Below are positions 1 to 10,520 of a stretch of 64,000 nt of DNA, piece after piece (position 1 is the stretch's first letter; each line of letters starts with the position of its first letter). This stretch comes from Cadophora sp. MPI-SDFR-AT-0126 (lineage: Eukaryota > Ascomycota > Leotiomycetes > Helotiales > Ploettnerulaceae): NCBI GenBank assembly GCA_020747065.1, contig JAGMVK010000023.1, forward strand, positions 434,001-498,000, given 5' to 3'. Below the pieces are notes generated by a model. It worked only from the letters and a program-made list of their open reading frames with translations, was not told the origin of the DNA and did no database searches. The position numbers were made by a program, and so were the translations under genes.

Positions 1-93
1 ACAGCAGGAAATTTAAATTTACTAATTAGACAGGCCAAGATATGCCAAAACGAGCTGTCTCCACACAGTAGGACCCAGAATACCACCTTTTGA

Positions 94-1426
94 ATGGATT
101 ACGTTAACCTAGTTCAAATAGTGGCATACATGTACATGGGGCAAGCTATCCGAACTTGTCTATCTGCCGGCTACAATCGCGAAACACCAGGCCAATCTGA
201 GAAGCAGGCGAGATTCATTTCTAGGACTTGGTGGTAAAGTACATACCTTCCAGAAGCTGTGTTGCAGACATCTAACATTCCTACTCGGCTCAGGGGTCTG
301 TTTGCTATGGATATGTGAGTCACCTCCCCGGGCGTGAAGCGTGTTGAGCTGAGGAATCGCCAAAGTGAGATGGGCCTTTCGCTTGGACGACCAGACACAC
401 TAGGCCTGGATGCATATCACAATAGGCGCTTCCCACCAAAGGATTCAACGGAGGTTGCAATCATTCCGTGTATGGTAGAGTTTGGCAGAATCATGCGTAA
501 GGTGGCTGTGGACGTTTACTACTCTCCTCAACCTCTGCAATGCAAGTTTGAAGCTGCGATCAGAATTGAGCAGGAGATGAATCAATGGGTCTGTGCATTG
601 CCCAATAACATTCGACCGGATCTGTCACGGCCAGAGGTTTTTCTAGGAGGCTTAAAAGAACCGAATTGGTCGAGACGACAACGACTTGTCCTTACCATTC
701 GTAAGTCAAAAGAAAGCCTCAACTACGCCTATATTGCTGACAACGTACCCAAGGCTACCACAATGTGAGGATGCTTTTGTTTCGTCCGTTCCTAGTCTAC
801 TCTGGCACAACAGGCGCCAAGACTACGATTGAAGCCAGGGACGGGATTCTGAAGTGCATCGACTCAGCACAGGCGACGATCCGAACTATCCACAACGTAT
901 TCATAGTGCAAACCTTTTTCCGCTCCTGGTAACCTTACGCATCAAGCACTATCCTCGCCATTCTAAGTTGCAGAGACTAATCCAGTTACAGGTGGTGGAA
1001 TACAACCTACATCATGTTCGCTGCGACGCTGCTCCTTCTGCATGCCAACACCCCAGCCGCTTCGCTGCAAAGAGATGCCCTGCTCAGTTCAGTGGACATG
1101 GCGGTGGAGATTCTCGAGGCCATGGATGAGTCGGTGGTTGCAAAGCGATCGGCTGACATTATCGCGAGCCATGTGAGCCTCGTTCGGGAGGCGGTGGTCG
1201 ACACGCCTGTTTTGGCTCCAGCCATCAACTTGGCTATATCAGCACTTCCAGCTCAAGTATGTCATCGGCTTGGCTCGATACTTGATCGATCGCTCCTAGG
1301 ATTTGGCAGCGGCTGATGTGTCCACAGGGATTTTCGTACGACCTTGCAGCTTTTGATGGAATGACTAATATCTTTGATGATCTGGAAGGGTGGTCTAACG
1401 AATTCTACACCAGTCAGGGAAATTGA
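94..1426 (+). pseudogene. Zn2Cys6-type transcription factor, 3' part, possibly decaying
   Basis: Translated pieces match the middle and end of the fungal-specific transcription-factor domain (PF04082 type). Around 121-233 is an alpha-helical stretch ending in Thr-Trp-Trp. At 340-700 comes the SLGRP motif and the segment with W-V-C-A-L-P, at 771-928 the L-F-R-P-F-L motif, at 992-1256 the M-F-A-A-T-L-L-L-L helix, and at 1328-1426 the C-terminal F-D-G-M-T-N segment with a stop. Introns 929-991 and 1257-1327 have good signals and keep frame. The likely introns near 234-339 and 701-769 do not join in a consistent phase, so either I misplaced them or the gene has small indels. The DNA-binding domain is not seen and may lie before the window. 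It precedes the TPP-enzyme gene in the same direction, so it could be an old local regulator. Confidence 0.5.
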
Positions 1427-2189
1427 ATTAATAACAAGTCAAGGGTTGTTGGTAAGGAATCAAGGCAATATGGGTTAAATTTCAAAACTTCGCTTCTGTG
1501 GAAATAAGAATTAAATATCAAAAATTAATGTAAGACATTTCAGTATTTAATATAATAATGAACGAGTACAATAATACCTCTTTAACAAATAAATACTAAT
1601 ATATTTATTTTCAAGTGCACGTAGCGATTTTATCTAATAAAAAACCTTGAGGATTCAAAGATGTTATTATATCATAAAAGCATATGACATATACGAGGCA
1701 AATTTCTAAGCATTATCCTACTCAGAAATAGATTTCCACTCGGATTTCAGATTAGGGAAAAAGGGTGTGTAACACATTCAGAATTATGCGTATTCGTACG
1801 ACCATCTAGCTCTCAAAAATAGTTATTAGCTCCGAATTGACTTTTGATCTTTCGGTTTTTAATTTCTAACATAAGTGGTGTGTCGTGAAGCAAGGTATCA
1901 ATTAGCCATGGTAGGTACTCGACACTCGGAATAGCCGAGTTAACGACGTGCTCCGGGAAAAGCCAACCAAGCGCAGATGAAATGCAGCATGTGGAGTTTT
2001 CAAGGTTGTTGGAGCTCTTCCATATGCCACCTTTGATCGGCTTTACCGAAACCCGCCATTCGGTCAATATCCTTCTTCAGGAGAGGAAAAGCCAGCATTG
2101 AGACATGAGCTTCAGATTGAAATAACAATATTCCATTCCAATCACCCATCTTTTCTTACTCTACACAAGGTATTTCACACGTCGAAGAC
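1427..2189. other. AT-rich intergenic region before the TPP-enzyme gene
   Basis: No convincing gene is seen. The segment is AT-rich to about 1800. A short minus-strand reading frame at 1813-2067 (84 codons) resembles nothing I recognise. The last 100 bases before 2190 are the likely promoter and 5' UTR of the TPP enzyme. None of the GGTGGG-type motifs found further right occurs here. Confidence 0.5.
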
Positions 2190-4121
2190 ATGGCAGACGA
2201 GGATTACACGACATCGACGGCTTTGCTGGAAGCGCTCGAATCAGCCGGGGTGTCGCACCTATTCCTGAACGTGGGAAGCGACCACCCAGCAATCCTCGAG
2301 GCCATATCAAAGCAGCACATCGAAGGCCAGCCGAAGAAAATCCGCTTCATCACCGCGCCGCACGAGTTCGTGGGACTCAGTGCGGCGCAGGGCTACTTCC
2401 AGGCCAGCGGAGAGATGCAGGCTGTCCTGGTGCATGTCGATGCCGGAACCCTTTCCATGGCAGGAGCGATTCACAATGTAGCCCGGGCCCGGATACCCGT
2501 CCTCATACTCGCAGGGACCTCTCCTATCACAGATGAAAACGAGCTGCCCGGGAGTCGAAATGTGAGTCTGTTACTATCCGCCTAAAAAAACGGCCCCTCT
2601 ATTCTATTAGAACCGAAGCGAGGAGATGGGCGACTGACAGTAGCTAACAAATACCCTCGTTGTGGGATAATAGGAGTTTATCCATTCTCTGCAGGACACC
2701 GTCGACCAGAGAGGGATAATGCGAGGATATACAGTCTACAACAATGAGATCCGGAGTGGCAGGAATGTGAAGCAGCTTGTACTGCGAGCGAGTCAGTTTG
2801 CTAAGAGTGAGCCGCAGGGCGCCGCGTACTTGATGGCATCCCGCGAGTGTCTGGAGGAGAGGATCCGCCCATATCATGTCGATGCGACCAGGTGGAAGCC
2901 TACCGCGCTGTCAGCTCTATCGCCAACTAGCGTTGAGACAATTGGCAATGCTTTACTGAATGCTAGTTGCCCAGTTGTAATCACCACCTACCTCGGTAAA
3001 GATGTAGAGGCTGCAGGTCACCTTTTGGAGCTTGCTGAAGCACTTGGAATAGCTGTACTGGTGGGATTCTTGATCTCCGGAATATCCCTGGAGGCAAGCT
3101 AACACCAGTCTAGGAAGCTTTGCCCAGTCACTTGAACTTCCCTTATGACCATCCCTTGTACATGGGCAATCATTGGAGCGAAGGGCCGCGCAACGCCCTC
3201 TTGGAGACGGCAGATGTGGTGCTCGTCATCGACTGCGACGTTCCATGGATCAAATCTGCTTTCAAACCCCCCGAGAATGCCCGCGTTTATCATATCGATG
3301 TCGACCCTTTGAAAGTCCAGATGTCTCTCTTCCACCTCGACACCGACCTATCATGCCAGGCCAATGCTCGTACAGCCCTTCAGCAGATCCACTACTACGT
3401 GTCGAGTCAGTTGACAAAGGATCACGAAATCAAGGTTCGGTCTCGCATTCAGGATTTGGAAACAATTCATCGCGAGTACATTAGCGGGGTTGTGGCTCTG
3501 GAAAAGGTGCCCGAGAAAGCCGACGTTCTTACACCCCATTACGTCCTGTCACGACTGAGGAGCTTTCTCGATGGTGACACAATAATCTTGAACGAAGGAA
3601 TCTCGAACTATAAGCCCGTGGCCGATGTACTCAAGAGGTTCAAGCCAGGCTCTTATTTTACATCGGGGGCGACGGCTCTGGGCTGGCACGGCGGCGCGGC
3701 GATTGGCGTCAAGCTCGCCCAGCCCGCGAAAACGGTCGTCGCCATCACTGGGGATGGGACCTTCTTGTTCTCCATCCCGTCGTCTGTTCACTGGATGGCG
3801 CGGAAGTATGAAGCGCCTTTCCTCACACTGATATTGAACAACAGAGGCTGGAAGAGCCCTATGCTGAGCACCATCGCAGTGCACAAGAACGGATACTCCA
3901 GCAAGATGCAGAGTGACGACTTGCATGTTACCTTTGATCCCTCGTGTAACCATGCTCAGATTGCAGTCGCGGCGGGCGCTGGATACGGCGCTACTGTAAA
4001 AACCGTGGCTGAGCTAGATGGGGCGCTGCAGGCGGCTTTGAAGACTGTGCGTGAAGAGGGACGAGCGGCTGTTGTTGATGTTTGGTTGCCAAAGTTCCTT
4101 GTTGGCGACCGCGTAGGATGA
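2190..4121 (+). CDS. Thiamine-diphosphate-dependent enzyme (acetolactate synthase / benzoylformate decarboxylase superfamily)
   Basis: Three exons (2190-2561, 2674-3060, 3114-4121) give about 588 residues, the usual length for this superfamily. The N-terminal pyrimidine-binding domain holds the catalytic glutamate in P-H-E-F-V-G-L-S-A-A-Q-G. A central domain follows. The C-terminal domain has the ThDP/Mg motif G-D-G-T, closed by N-N-R-G-W about 27 residues later. Known relatives are acetolactate synthases, benzoylformate decarboxylases, benzaldehyde lyases and oxalyl-CoA decarboxylases. The sequence alone does not fix the substrate. No FAD-synthase features or organelle-targeting peptide are obvious, so housekeeping acetolactate synthase is unlikely. 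In this context, decarboxylation of an aromatic 2-oxo acid or C-C cleavage of an aromatic acyloin is plausible (inference). The second intron has a weak GTGGGA donor but keeps frame. Confidence 0.85.
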
Positions 4122-4405
4122 TGCTTCCTTAACAACCTTTGGCAAGAATACGTTCACCCTGGCTTCTTGAACTGCCAGGTTACCAATGGTTTCTTTTCCC
4201 ATCTCTGCAGCATTGAGCCTTCCCATTGATCCCAAGGTAACAAGCTAAAGATAGAAGTTGGTTTGGAGAATGCACAATCAATTCATTGAAAGAACAACTG
4301 GAACTATTTACGACAAGAGACAACGTGCCCTCCAGCCGCTGGAGATATAGGCTTCCTATGATCGGCCTTGCCGACTGCCATCAGAGTGACTGAAACACTG
4401 TACGC

Positions 4406-7176
4406 CTATCTAACAAAACAAGAGTACCTTGATTCAGGATAGGAGCCTGAATCGTTGAATGAAGCAATTGAGCTTAGACGAAACGGCATGAGGCCCTTGT
4501 ATAAGGTCAGCATACTATTAGGAGAGTAGCGGGCCTCCTCTCGAAGTACGAAGACACTCACATTGCCATACTGAGCCATCTTGAAGTACCTCCGCGTTAG
4601 CGAGAAGCGGTAATGTAGCGAGCTCATCCTTATTCGTCATTTGCAGGCCATCCAGTTCTGCAAATCCTTCCCCAATCAGCAAGTCGAGGGCCGGATAGAC
4701 TTCTGTCGGGGTGGTCTCTGAGCGTTTCGTTTGGAGATACCAGCACAGGAGGAGACCTAGCAAAAGTCATGAGACCACAGGATCGGTGACAGGGAAGAGA
4801 AGAGTGTACAAAAGGTTAAGTGAATGTAACATACCGCCTTCAAAAACAGCAGTGGCCGACAGAGGCGTGAATCGATGAGGTGCCATTTTCTGTAGATATC
4901 TCAGGCCTAGCCGGCAGTCATCTCTCAGGGCCTCGGCCGCGCGAACGAGGGCCTTTTCGAGGTTTGTTGAATGTGGGGCCTTGAAAATTTCCTGAATCAT
5001 TTCCGAACGTTTCAATACTCCTACAGACCCCAGCAGGTTCTTCATTGTAGCTAGTTGAGAGTTTCCATAGAGATGATAGTATACCGAGTCTAGCAGCAGC
5101 TTGGTCGATCTCGCCTGTGGCGTGTGCGTGGATCTGTGGCTGTTCTCGCTGACTGTCCTCATGGTCCACATTTCACCCAGAATTCGTACCGATCTCTCCA
5201 TCTCGTTGACGAAACTCGTGTATAGGTGCGGATGCTGTGAGCCAGCCAGGTTCTCGAATAGACATATGTGGCCAAGGACAGCAGACACAATACTCAGGAA
5301 TCCAAAATCGCTGATCTCCAGGATTGGGGATTCACCAGCAAATATACGCTTCAGGGTATCTGAGAAAATCGGCATCTCCGTGGGCCCCTCCCAACTGGAC
5401 TCGTCTTTTAGCCAAGAACTCATGCTCGAAGGGAGTGAGAACTTGGCGTCAAGATCAGGGAGAGCGATGTATTGCTTTTGTGTAGTAGAGTTCACTGCTG
5501 CTCCAAGGATTATCGTACTTGCCATACACCTAAACTCATGTTAAGACTCATTTGGCATGAAATATTTCGAGGGTATGAATCTTGATTACCTGTTGACGGT
5601 TTCCTGGTAAACCCAGTCTCCATAAGTCGTTATTGAAAACTGCTTTAAAGTTCCGACAGCTTCCTGTGCAAGCTAAACGACGTATCACGTCAGTCCTAGC
5701 TGGTCTACACGAACTTTCACTGGTCAGCTTACTTTGGCATTGCAAGAAAATATACTGGATGCTCTCTGTGGTATTGTCCAATCCCCGCCGTAAACTTCGA
5801 AGAAGCCCAACAATAGATTTGCTTGCAAGAGCCAAAGTTGGAAGGGATTATCGTTTTTCCAGTGCTGCATTGCTTGTCAGCTCAATTGTGCAAAGCTTGC
5901 CAACAACATCGTCATGATAGAGGAATAAAATACACGCATGGATGGAACGATCCCCGGTCCAATGGTAATTTTCTGACACTCCCTCATTCTTGACTTTTAT
6001 CTTACCTCAGAGGTAAGCTGCAGGGAGGCTGCGTGCATCGTTGCAGCAGCGCCTTGTTCGCTTGAATACATCGCACCGCACGCCATTACTGCGATGAGTA
6101 GAGGTGCTATGATTGGATTTCGTGTCAGTCCCCACTCAAGTCACGGCGAGGTCTGTACGTACAAGGTACGTTCGCAGCATCAAATGTTGGTCTATGCACG
6201 ATCGGTAGTTGCGGATCCATAAATTCAAAATATGCATCAACGAAACGAATGACTGCGTATTTCGAAGGAAATCGAAAATGCAACAGTTTTTGGCTGGGAT
6301 CGTAGTGAGCTAAATTTGCTTTTGCCTTTGTGTACCCGTCATCGTCAAGAACAAAGGAGCTTCCCGTTTGCTGTTGATCGTTTTCCAGGGAGGCTCGTAT
6401 AACGTGTGGAGCTTGAAGGCCACTTTGCTCTGAGCTTGACACGTTAGGCCGCATGTCCTGAGCAGGCGACAATAGCATCTGCCAAAGGCTCGAATTGACG
6501 AGCCCTTCCGGCGGAGAAAGGTCAGGGAAAAGGTTATCTGGTAGGAATAGATCCTCGAGAGGTGGATCATTGCTTGCATATACGGCTAGGTCGGGAAAAT
6601 GAAGGTTTGCATCCAAGAGTATGCTATCAAGCGTGTCGTTTCTCGCGGAGGACAGTGTCTCTGCGTTACTCCACGTAGGATGAGGATGATCTTCGCCAAT
6701 ACATGCCGGCTTTGTTACGTTTGATCCAGGCGAGGAATCTTCAGATGAGGCTGATGACGGAGACGAGCAACTGGCACGGGCTCTATCCCGTTCAGTAGGT
6801 ACATAAGCATGTGCATTGGAGGGCAGCTCGGATCCATCACTGGCGATTGTCGACGTCGCATCGGGGTGGAAATTTCTTGTGTGGCGGACAATTACATCTT
6901 TCCGCGACGATGACAGCGAACAGTGCGCACAGATGTACGGTTTATCGCCTTGATCTACGAGAGTAAAGGTTAGTTGGACATCTTCAGATACGTAGTTGGC
7001 AGCAAGGCGGAACGGAACGTACGCATTCTCTGATGACGCCTCAAGTGCGCTGGACGACTGAAGGTTGCGTTGCACTCAGTGCAAGGAAGAATCCGTGGTT
7101 CGCCTTTTTTTCTTTTCCGGCGAACCCTGATACTTTCCCGGCCCCGAGTTCCAGCGGTTGGCAGGGTCGTCGACAT
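4406..7176 (-). CDS. C2H2 zinc-finger transcription factor with fungal-specific TF domain (regulator 1)
   Basis: The start is the ATG at 7176. A basic stretch is followed by finger 1 (C-T-E-C...H-L-R-R-H), a 68-bp intron (7022-6955), then finger 2 (C-A-H-C...R-H-T-R-N-F-H). A Ser/Pro-rich linker leads to a fungal-trans domain containing V-H-R-P-T-F. Inferred exons are 7176-7023, 6954-6163, 6106-6006, 5864-5733, 5672-5590, 5529-4835 and 4756-4562, all phase-consistent. The 3' end is uncertain. Reading on without a last intron stops at 4518. The paralogue at 23241-26024 suggests a further intron at 4561 and a short last exon, possibly ending at 4406. It is divergent from FAD monooxygenase 1. 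It is a probable nuclear regulator of the catabolic block (inference from position). Confidence 0.85.
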
Positions 7177-8401
7177 GTGTCTTCATTAGGGTTCCGTCAG
7201 CGTCAGGAGCGGAAATGGTAGTGACTGCCCCATGAGCTGCGAGCGAGGTGCAGCGACAACCTCCAGAGAAGACGGGAGCGGGGCCTCAATCTCAACAAGC
7301 AAGGACGGGCGCCTGACAGTCATGCAGCCTTGGTCCCTCCCTCTTCTTGCGGTGCAGAATGAATCAGAATGGTAGGCAGATATAGAGAGTAAGGACGGGA
7401 AAGGATACGACAGGACAGGACAGGACAGGACAAGATAGGATACGATAGGATAGGATCGAAGATGAGGTTACGATTGGGGATGAACGTTGGTCTGGGGAAA
7501 CACGGACGGACTTAGGCGGTGCGGGTTGCGGGGTACAGTAGCGCGGCGGGGTAGGGCGGCGGGGGAGTGCTTTCTTCAGCGAGGCGAGAAAGTGGGGCCG
7601 CTAGGCGGGGGAGGTAAGAAAGATACGAAGGTACAGTGCCGACAGGGCTGCCTAGGTACAAAAGGTACTTCAGTACTTAACGTAAATAAAGGCACGTGGG
7701 CACCTGGCTTTTGATGCTGCAAGCAAGGTAGGTTTGGCATTCATTGGTTCGGATCTGAAGACTTTTATTTCCAGTACAACACAACGTCCCAACTTCTGCC
7801 AGTATCTGCAGAAATAGCCAGCCCGTCTCATTTCATCATCTCATAGTTGAGCCGAATGCTCGAAACAGAGAAGATGAGAAGGACCGTCAGGCTAGGGATA
7901 TCCGGGACCTCTGGGGGTCTGGGTTATCCGCCCGTCCCCAAGCGAAAAGTCGCGTCTCGGAAGATCCGAACGAACTTGTCCCCTCGTAGAGCTTGACTTT
8001 ACCTCCGTATACACTAGACACCAACCAAGTTGCTGCCCACCCGGCTGAGCCAGAAGCTTTTGGTCTAGCTGCATTGCATCAGCTGTGGGCAGCTGGATGA
8101 GCTCCCCACCGTGTACAGTAAGTAGCTCCTGACCTGAAACCATCACATTTTCGCCGATAACTCCGCTGAGCGACGGCAGTTCGTGTCCTGTTTACTTTAG
8201 ATGGTAGCTATGTCAAATGCGAGAAAAACGCGAAACTGCATCATTGCGGAGAGAGTCTAACCGAGTCCTATTTCCAGCTATTTATTGTCCTTGTAATTCC
8301 CCTTCTTGATGCTGCTATTACTTACGCTGTAGCCTCGATCGGTAATTGCTAAACCGTCTCCTCATCAAACCCCAAAACAAGCCTATTTCCACTACTACAT
8401 A
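7177..8401. promoter_or_regulatory. Divergent promoter between regulator 1 and FAD monooxygenase 1
   Basis: This 1.2 kb gap separates two start codons facing apart. It holds pyrimidine-rich and G-rich stretches, a short tandem repeat (7409-7457) and one CCCACCCGG site near 8036, similar to motifs in other promoters of the block. No gene is seen. Confidence 0.5.
7409..7457. repeat. GGACA / GATAGGATA short tandem repeat
   Basis: About four copies of GGACA run from 7409 to 7432 and pass into a degenerate GATAGGATAC repeat to 7457. The repeat lies about 230-280 bp upstream of the regulator 1 start codon. It is probably a simple-sequence tract with no proven role. Confidence 0.8.
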
Positions 8402-9647
8402 ATGGCCCAGACCACAGAGACCAATAAGGTCTTGATTATTGGTGCCGGACCTGGGGGGTTGGTCCTGGCACAGAGCCTTCGACATCGAAACATCCCATAT
8501 GAGGTCTTCGAGCGCGACGCTGAACGTTCTACACGAAGCCAAGGTTGGGCGGTAGCACTCTTCGAGTGAGCATATAGAACCCAAAACTTCAACGAAGAAC
8601 TAACCCAAGTCCTCCAGGTGCTTACCTGACCTCGTCAAGCTTCTCCCAGACGACATTGGCGACCTCCAATCCGTAAGCGTGAACTATGGCATAGAAGACT
8701 GCGATTCGATGGGCGTGCTAGATGCCCAAACAGCTAAGCTAGTGGCTAGGCTTGGTGGTGTCCCTCGTGGCCAACCAGGCTATGTTCTCCGTGCCAGTCG
8801 CAGCCACTTCAGAGAGTTCTTATGGAAGCATTTGAACATTTCAACCAGCAAGGAGTTCTCTCACTACACGGAAGACCAGGACGGTGTAACGGCATTCTTC
8901 AAGGACGGCACCAGCGCTCGCGGATCCATTCTCATTGGCGCCGACGGGTCGCGTTCCAAAGTCCGCGACAACTTGCTCGGTGACAGCCGCAAACCGGTGC
9001 TTAGCAACTACCTCGCGGTCACTGGGCAGGGTGAGCTCCCTCGTCATGTATACGAGCCGCTCCGTGAACTTGGGACCGCAGCTGTCCTAGCCAATGCCCC
9101 GAATATGCGATGTCTGTTCGGTTTTCGATCAATGACGCCAGATAAATCAAGTGCTCAATACTACTGGGTCTTGGGCTTCTGGAGCCAAGACCCAGCAGCA
9201 GAGTCAGCTTGGCTAGATAAAGCGAGCAAGGAGTCGCTATACGACAAGGCAATCGAGCTTACGGCTGGGTGGACTCCAATGTTAACTGAGGTTATCCGTC
9301 ACACAGGCTCGGACGGCATGTTTGCGCCGCCAATCAAGTTTTACGAATTCGTCTCGCCACCAACCCTGCCCGGGAAGCGTGTGACTCTACTGGGTGATGC
9401 TGCCCACGCAATGACTCCGTTTCGCGGTGGTGGCGCCAACACGGCTATCAGAGATGCTTGTGAACTCTCCAAGTTGATCATCCAAGCTGTTGAGGACAAA
9501 CAGCCGTTGAAGTCGGTGCTGCGCAAGTACGAGGAAGTCATGCTACCAAGGGGCAGTGAGATAGTCTTGTCGAGCCGAGCCGTGGGTGAGAATTTAGAGC
9601 ATTTGATGGACATACTCCGCAAGGTAGGGAAGATGGAGGAGGAATAG
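8402..9647 (+). CDS. FAD-dependent aromatic monooxygenase (class A flavoprotein hydroxylase)
   Basis: Exons 8402-8565 and 8618-9647 give 397 residues. The N terminus carries the dinucleotide fold motif G-A-G-P-G-G, residues ~60-200 the I-G-A-D-G-S (DG) motif, and the later part the second FAD motif L-L-G-D-A-A-H-A-M-T-P-F-R-G-G-G-A-N. These are the hallmarks of NAD(P)H-dependent flavin hydroxylases acting on phenols or related rings. No signal peptide is seen, so it is probably cytosolic. It is divergent from regulator 1, which suggests co-control. The exact substrate cannot be read from the sequence. The intron is 52 bp with a GTGAGC donor and CAG acceptor. Confidence 0.85.
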
Positions 9648-10520
9648 CAGGATGGAAGGTCAAATGCGGTATTATATTAGGATGTTCGCAATATGATATT
9701 AAAATGGCATTATAACTATGTTTGCTTCTACAACCCTGCCGCCAAATCACCTTCAAGTCTTCCTTCAACTGTCTGGCTCACTCAGCATTGTGGTCGCTCA
9801 CCATCACTATAAGAGAATTACATCCATATGTATGAAAATATCTCCTGGCCTGTAATCTAAACTATATAAATCACATAATTAAACCTAAAGAAACCAAAGC
9901 GGACACTCGCGGGAGCCGTCGGAATTTGCATAAGGCGAGTCTGCCTTATCACAAGAGTATTATCCCCTTAACTGCTATAAACACACTTTTTCAGGGGGTT
10001 GCCTTGAACTACAGGGCCAGAGTGCGGGGCATAGCAACAACCAGCGTGCAAACTTAAATTTAGGGTCTCGCTACAGGGGCTTACAGGCCACCGAAAAGTG
10101 TGTTTCTGGTGGCAGTTAAGGGGATAAGACTACCATGTCCATCGGGTTTGCTCTAGTCACAGTATGATCCTGTTGGTCAGTGGTATCCTGGGAGATGGCA
10201 TTCTATAGGGAGCATGAGAAGGAGTCCTCGCACTGACATCTGACGGCACAAGTAACTCAAGGTAGACTTCGCAGAGGATGGTGTGTATAAAAGTAGCATC
10301 AATTGGCGCGTCTAAATACGATGGCAGGCACCGCTAGGTCATTGTTAATAACAGGCACTGCTATGACGGGCTCACCGAGCCATGAAATAGAAGATGCAGT
10401 GGATGCTTCACCACGTTATATTCCTAGTTATGCTATCTATGGCAATTTTTTTTTTGGACCAGGAACCCCAGGAGCCTTTTCAATGAAATGAATCCCCACA
10501 GACCTAAATCTATCGCCGCC
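9648..10520. other. Convergent intergenic region containing a MITE
   Basis: The 3' ends of FAD monooxygenase 1 and the CocE-type hydrolase face each other here. A TIR-bounded element lies at 9961-10126, with a small hairpin (ATAAGGC...GCCTTAT) just before it at 9930-9949. Between 10130 and 10520 I see nothing recognisable. Confidence 0.5.
9961..10126. mobile_element. MITE-like element, ~166 bp, ~30-bp terminal inverted repeats, TA ends
   Basis: TATCCCCTTAACTGC at the left end is matched by the reverse complement GCAGTTAAGGGGATA at the right end. The similarity continues inward to AAACACACTTTT on both sides. The element has no coding capacity. The terminal TA on both sides fits a TA target duplication as in Tc1/mariner-type elements. 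Family assignment is inference. Confidence 0.65.

Noticed and set aside
1813..2067. Minus-strand 84-codon frame
   Set aside because: No recognisable domain and no splice partners; left as intergenic.
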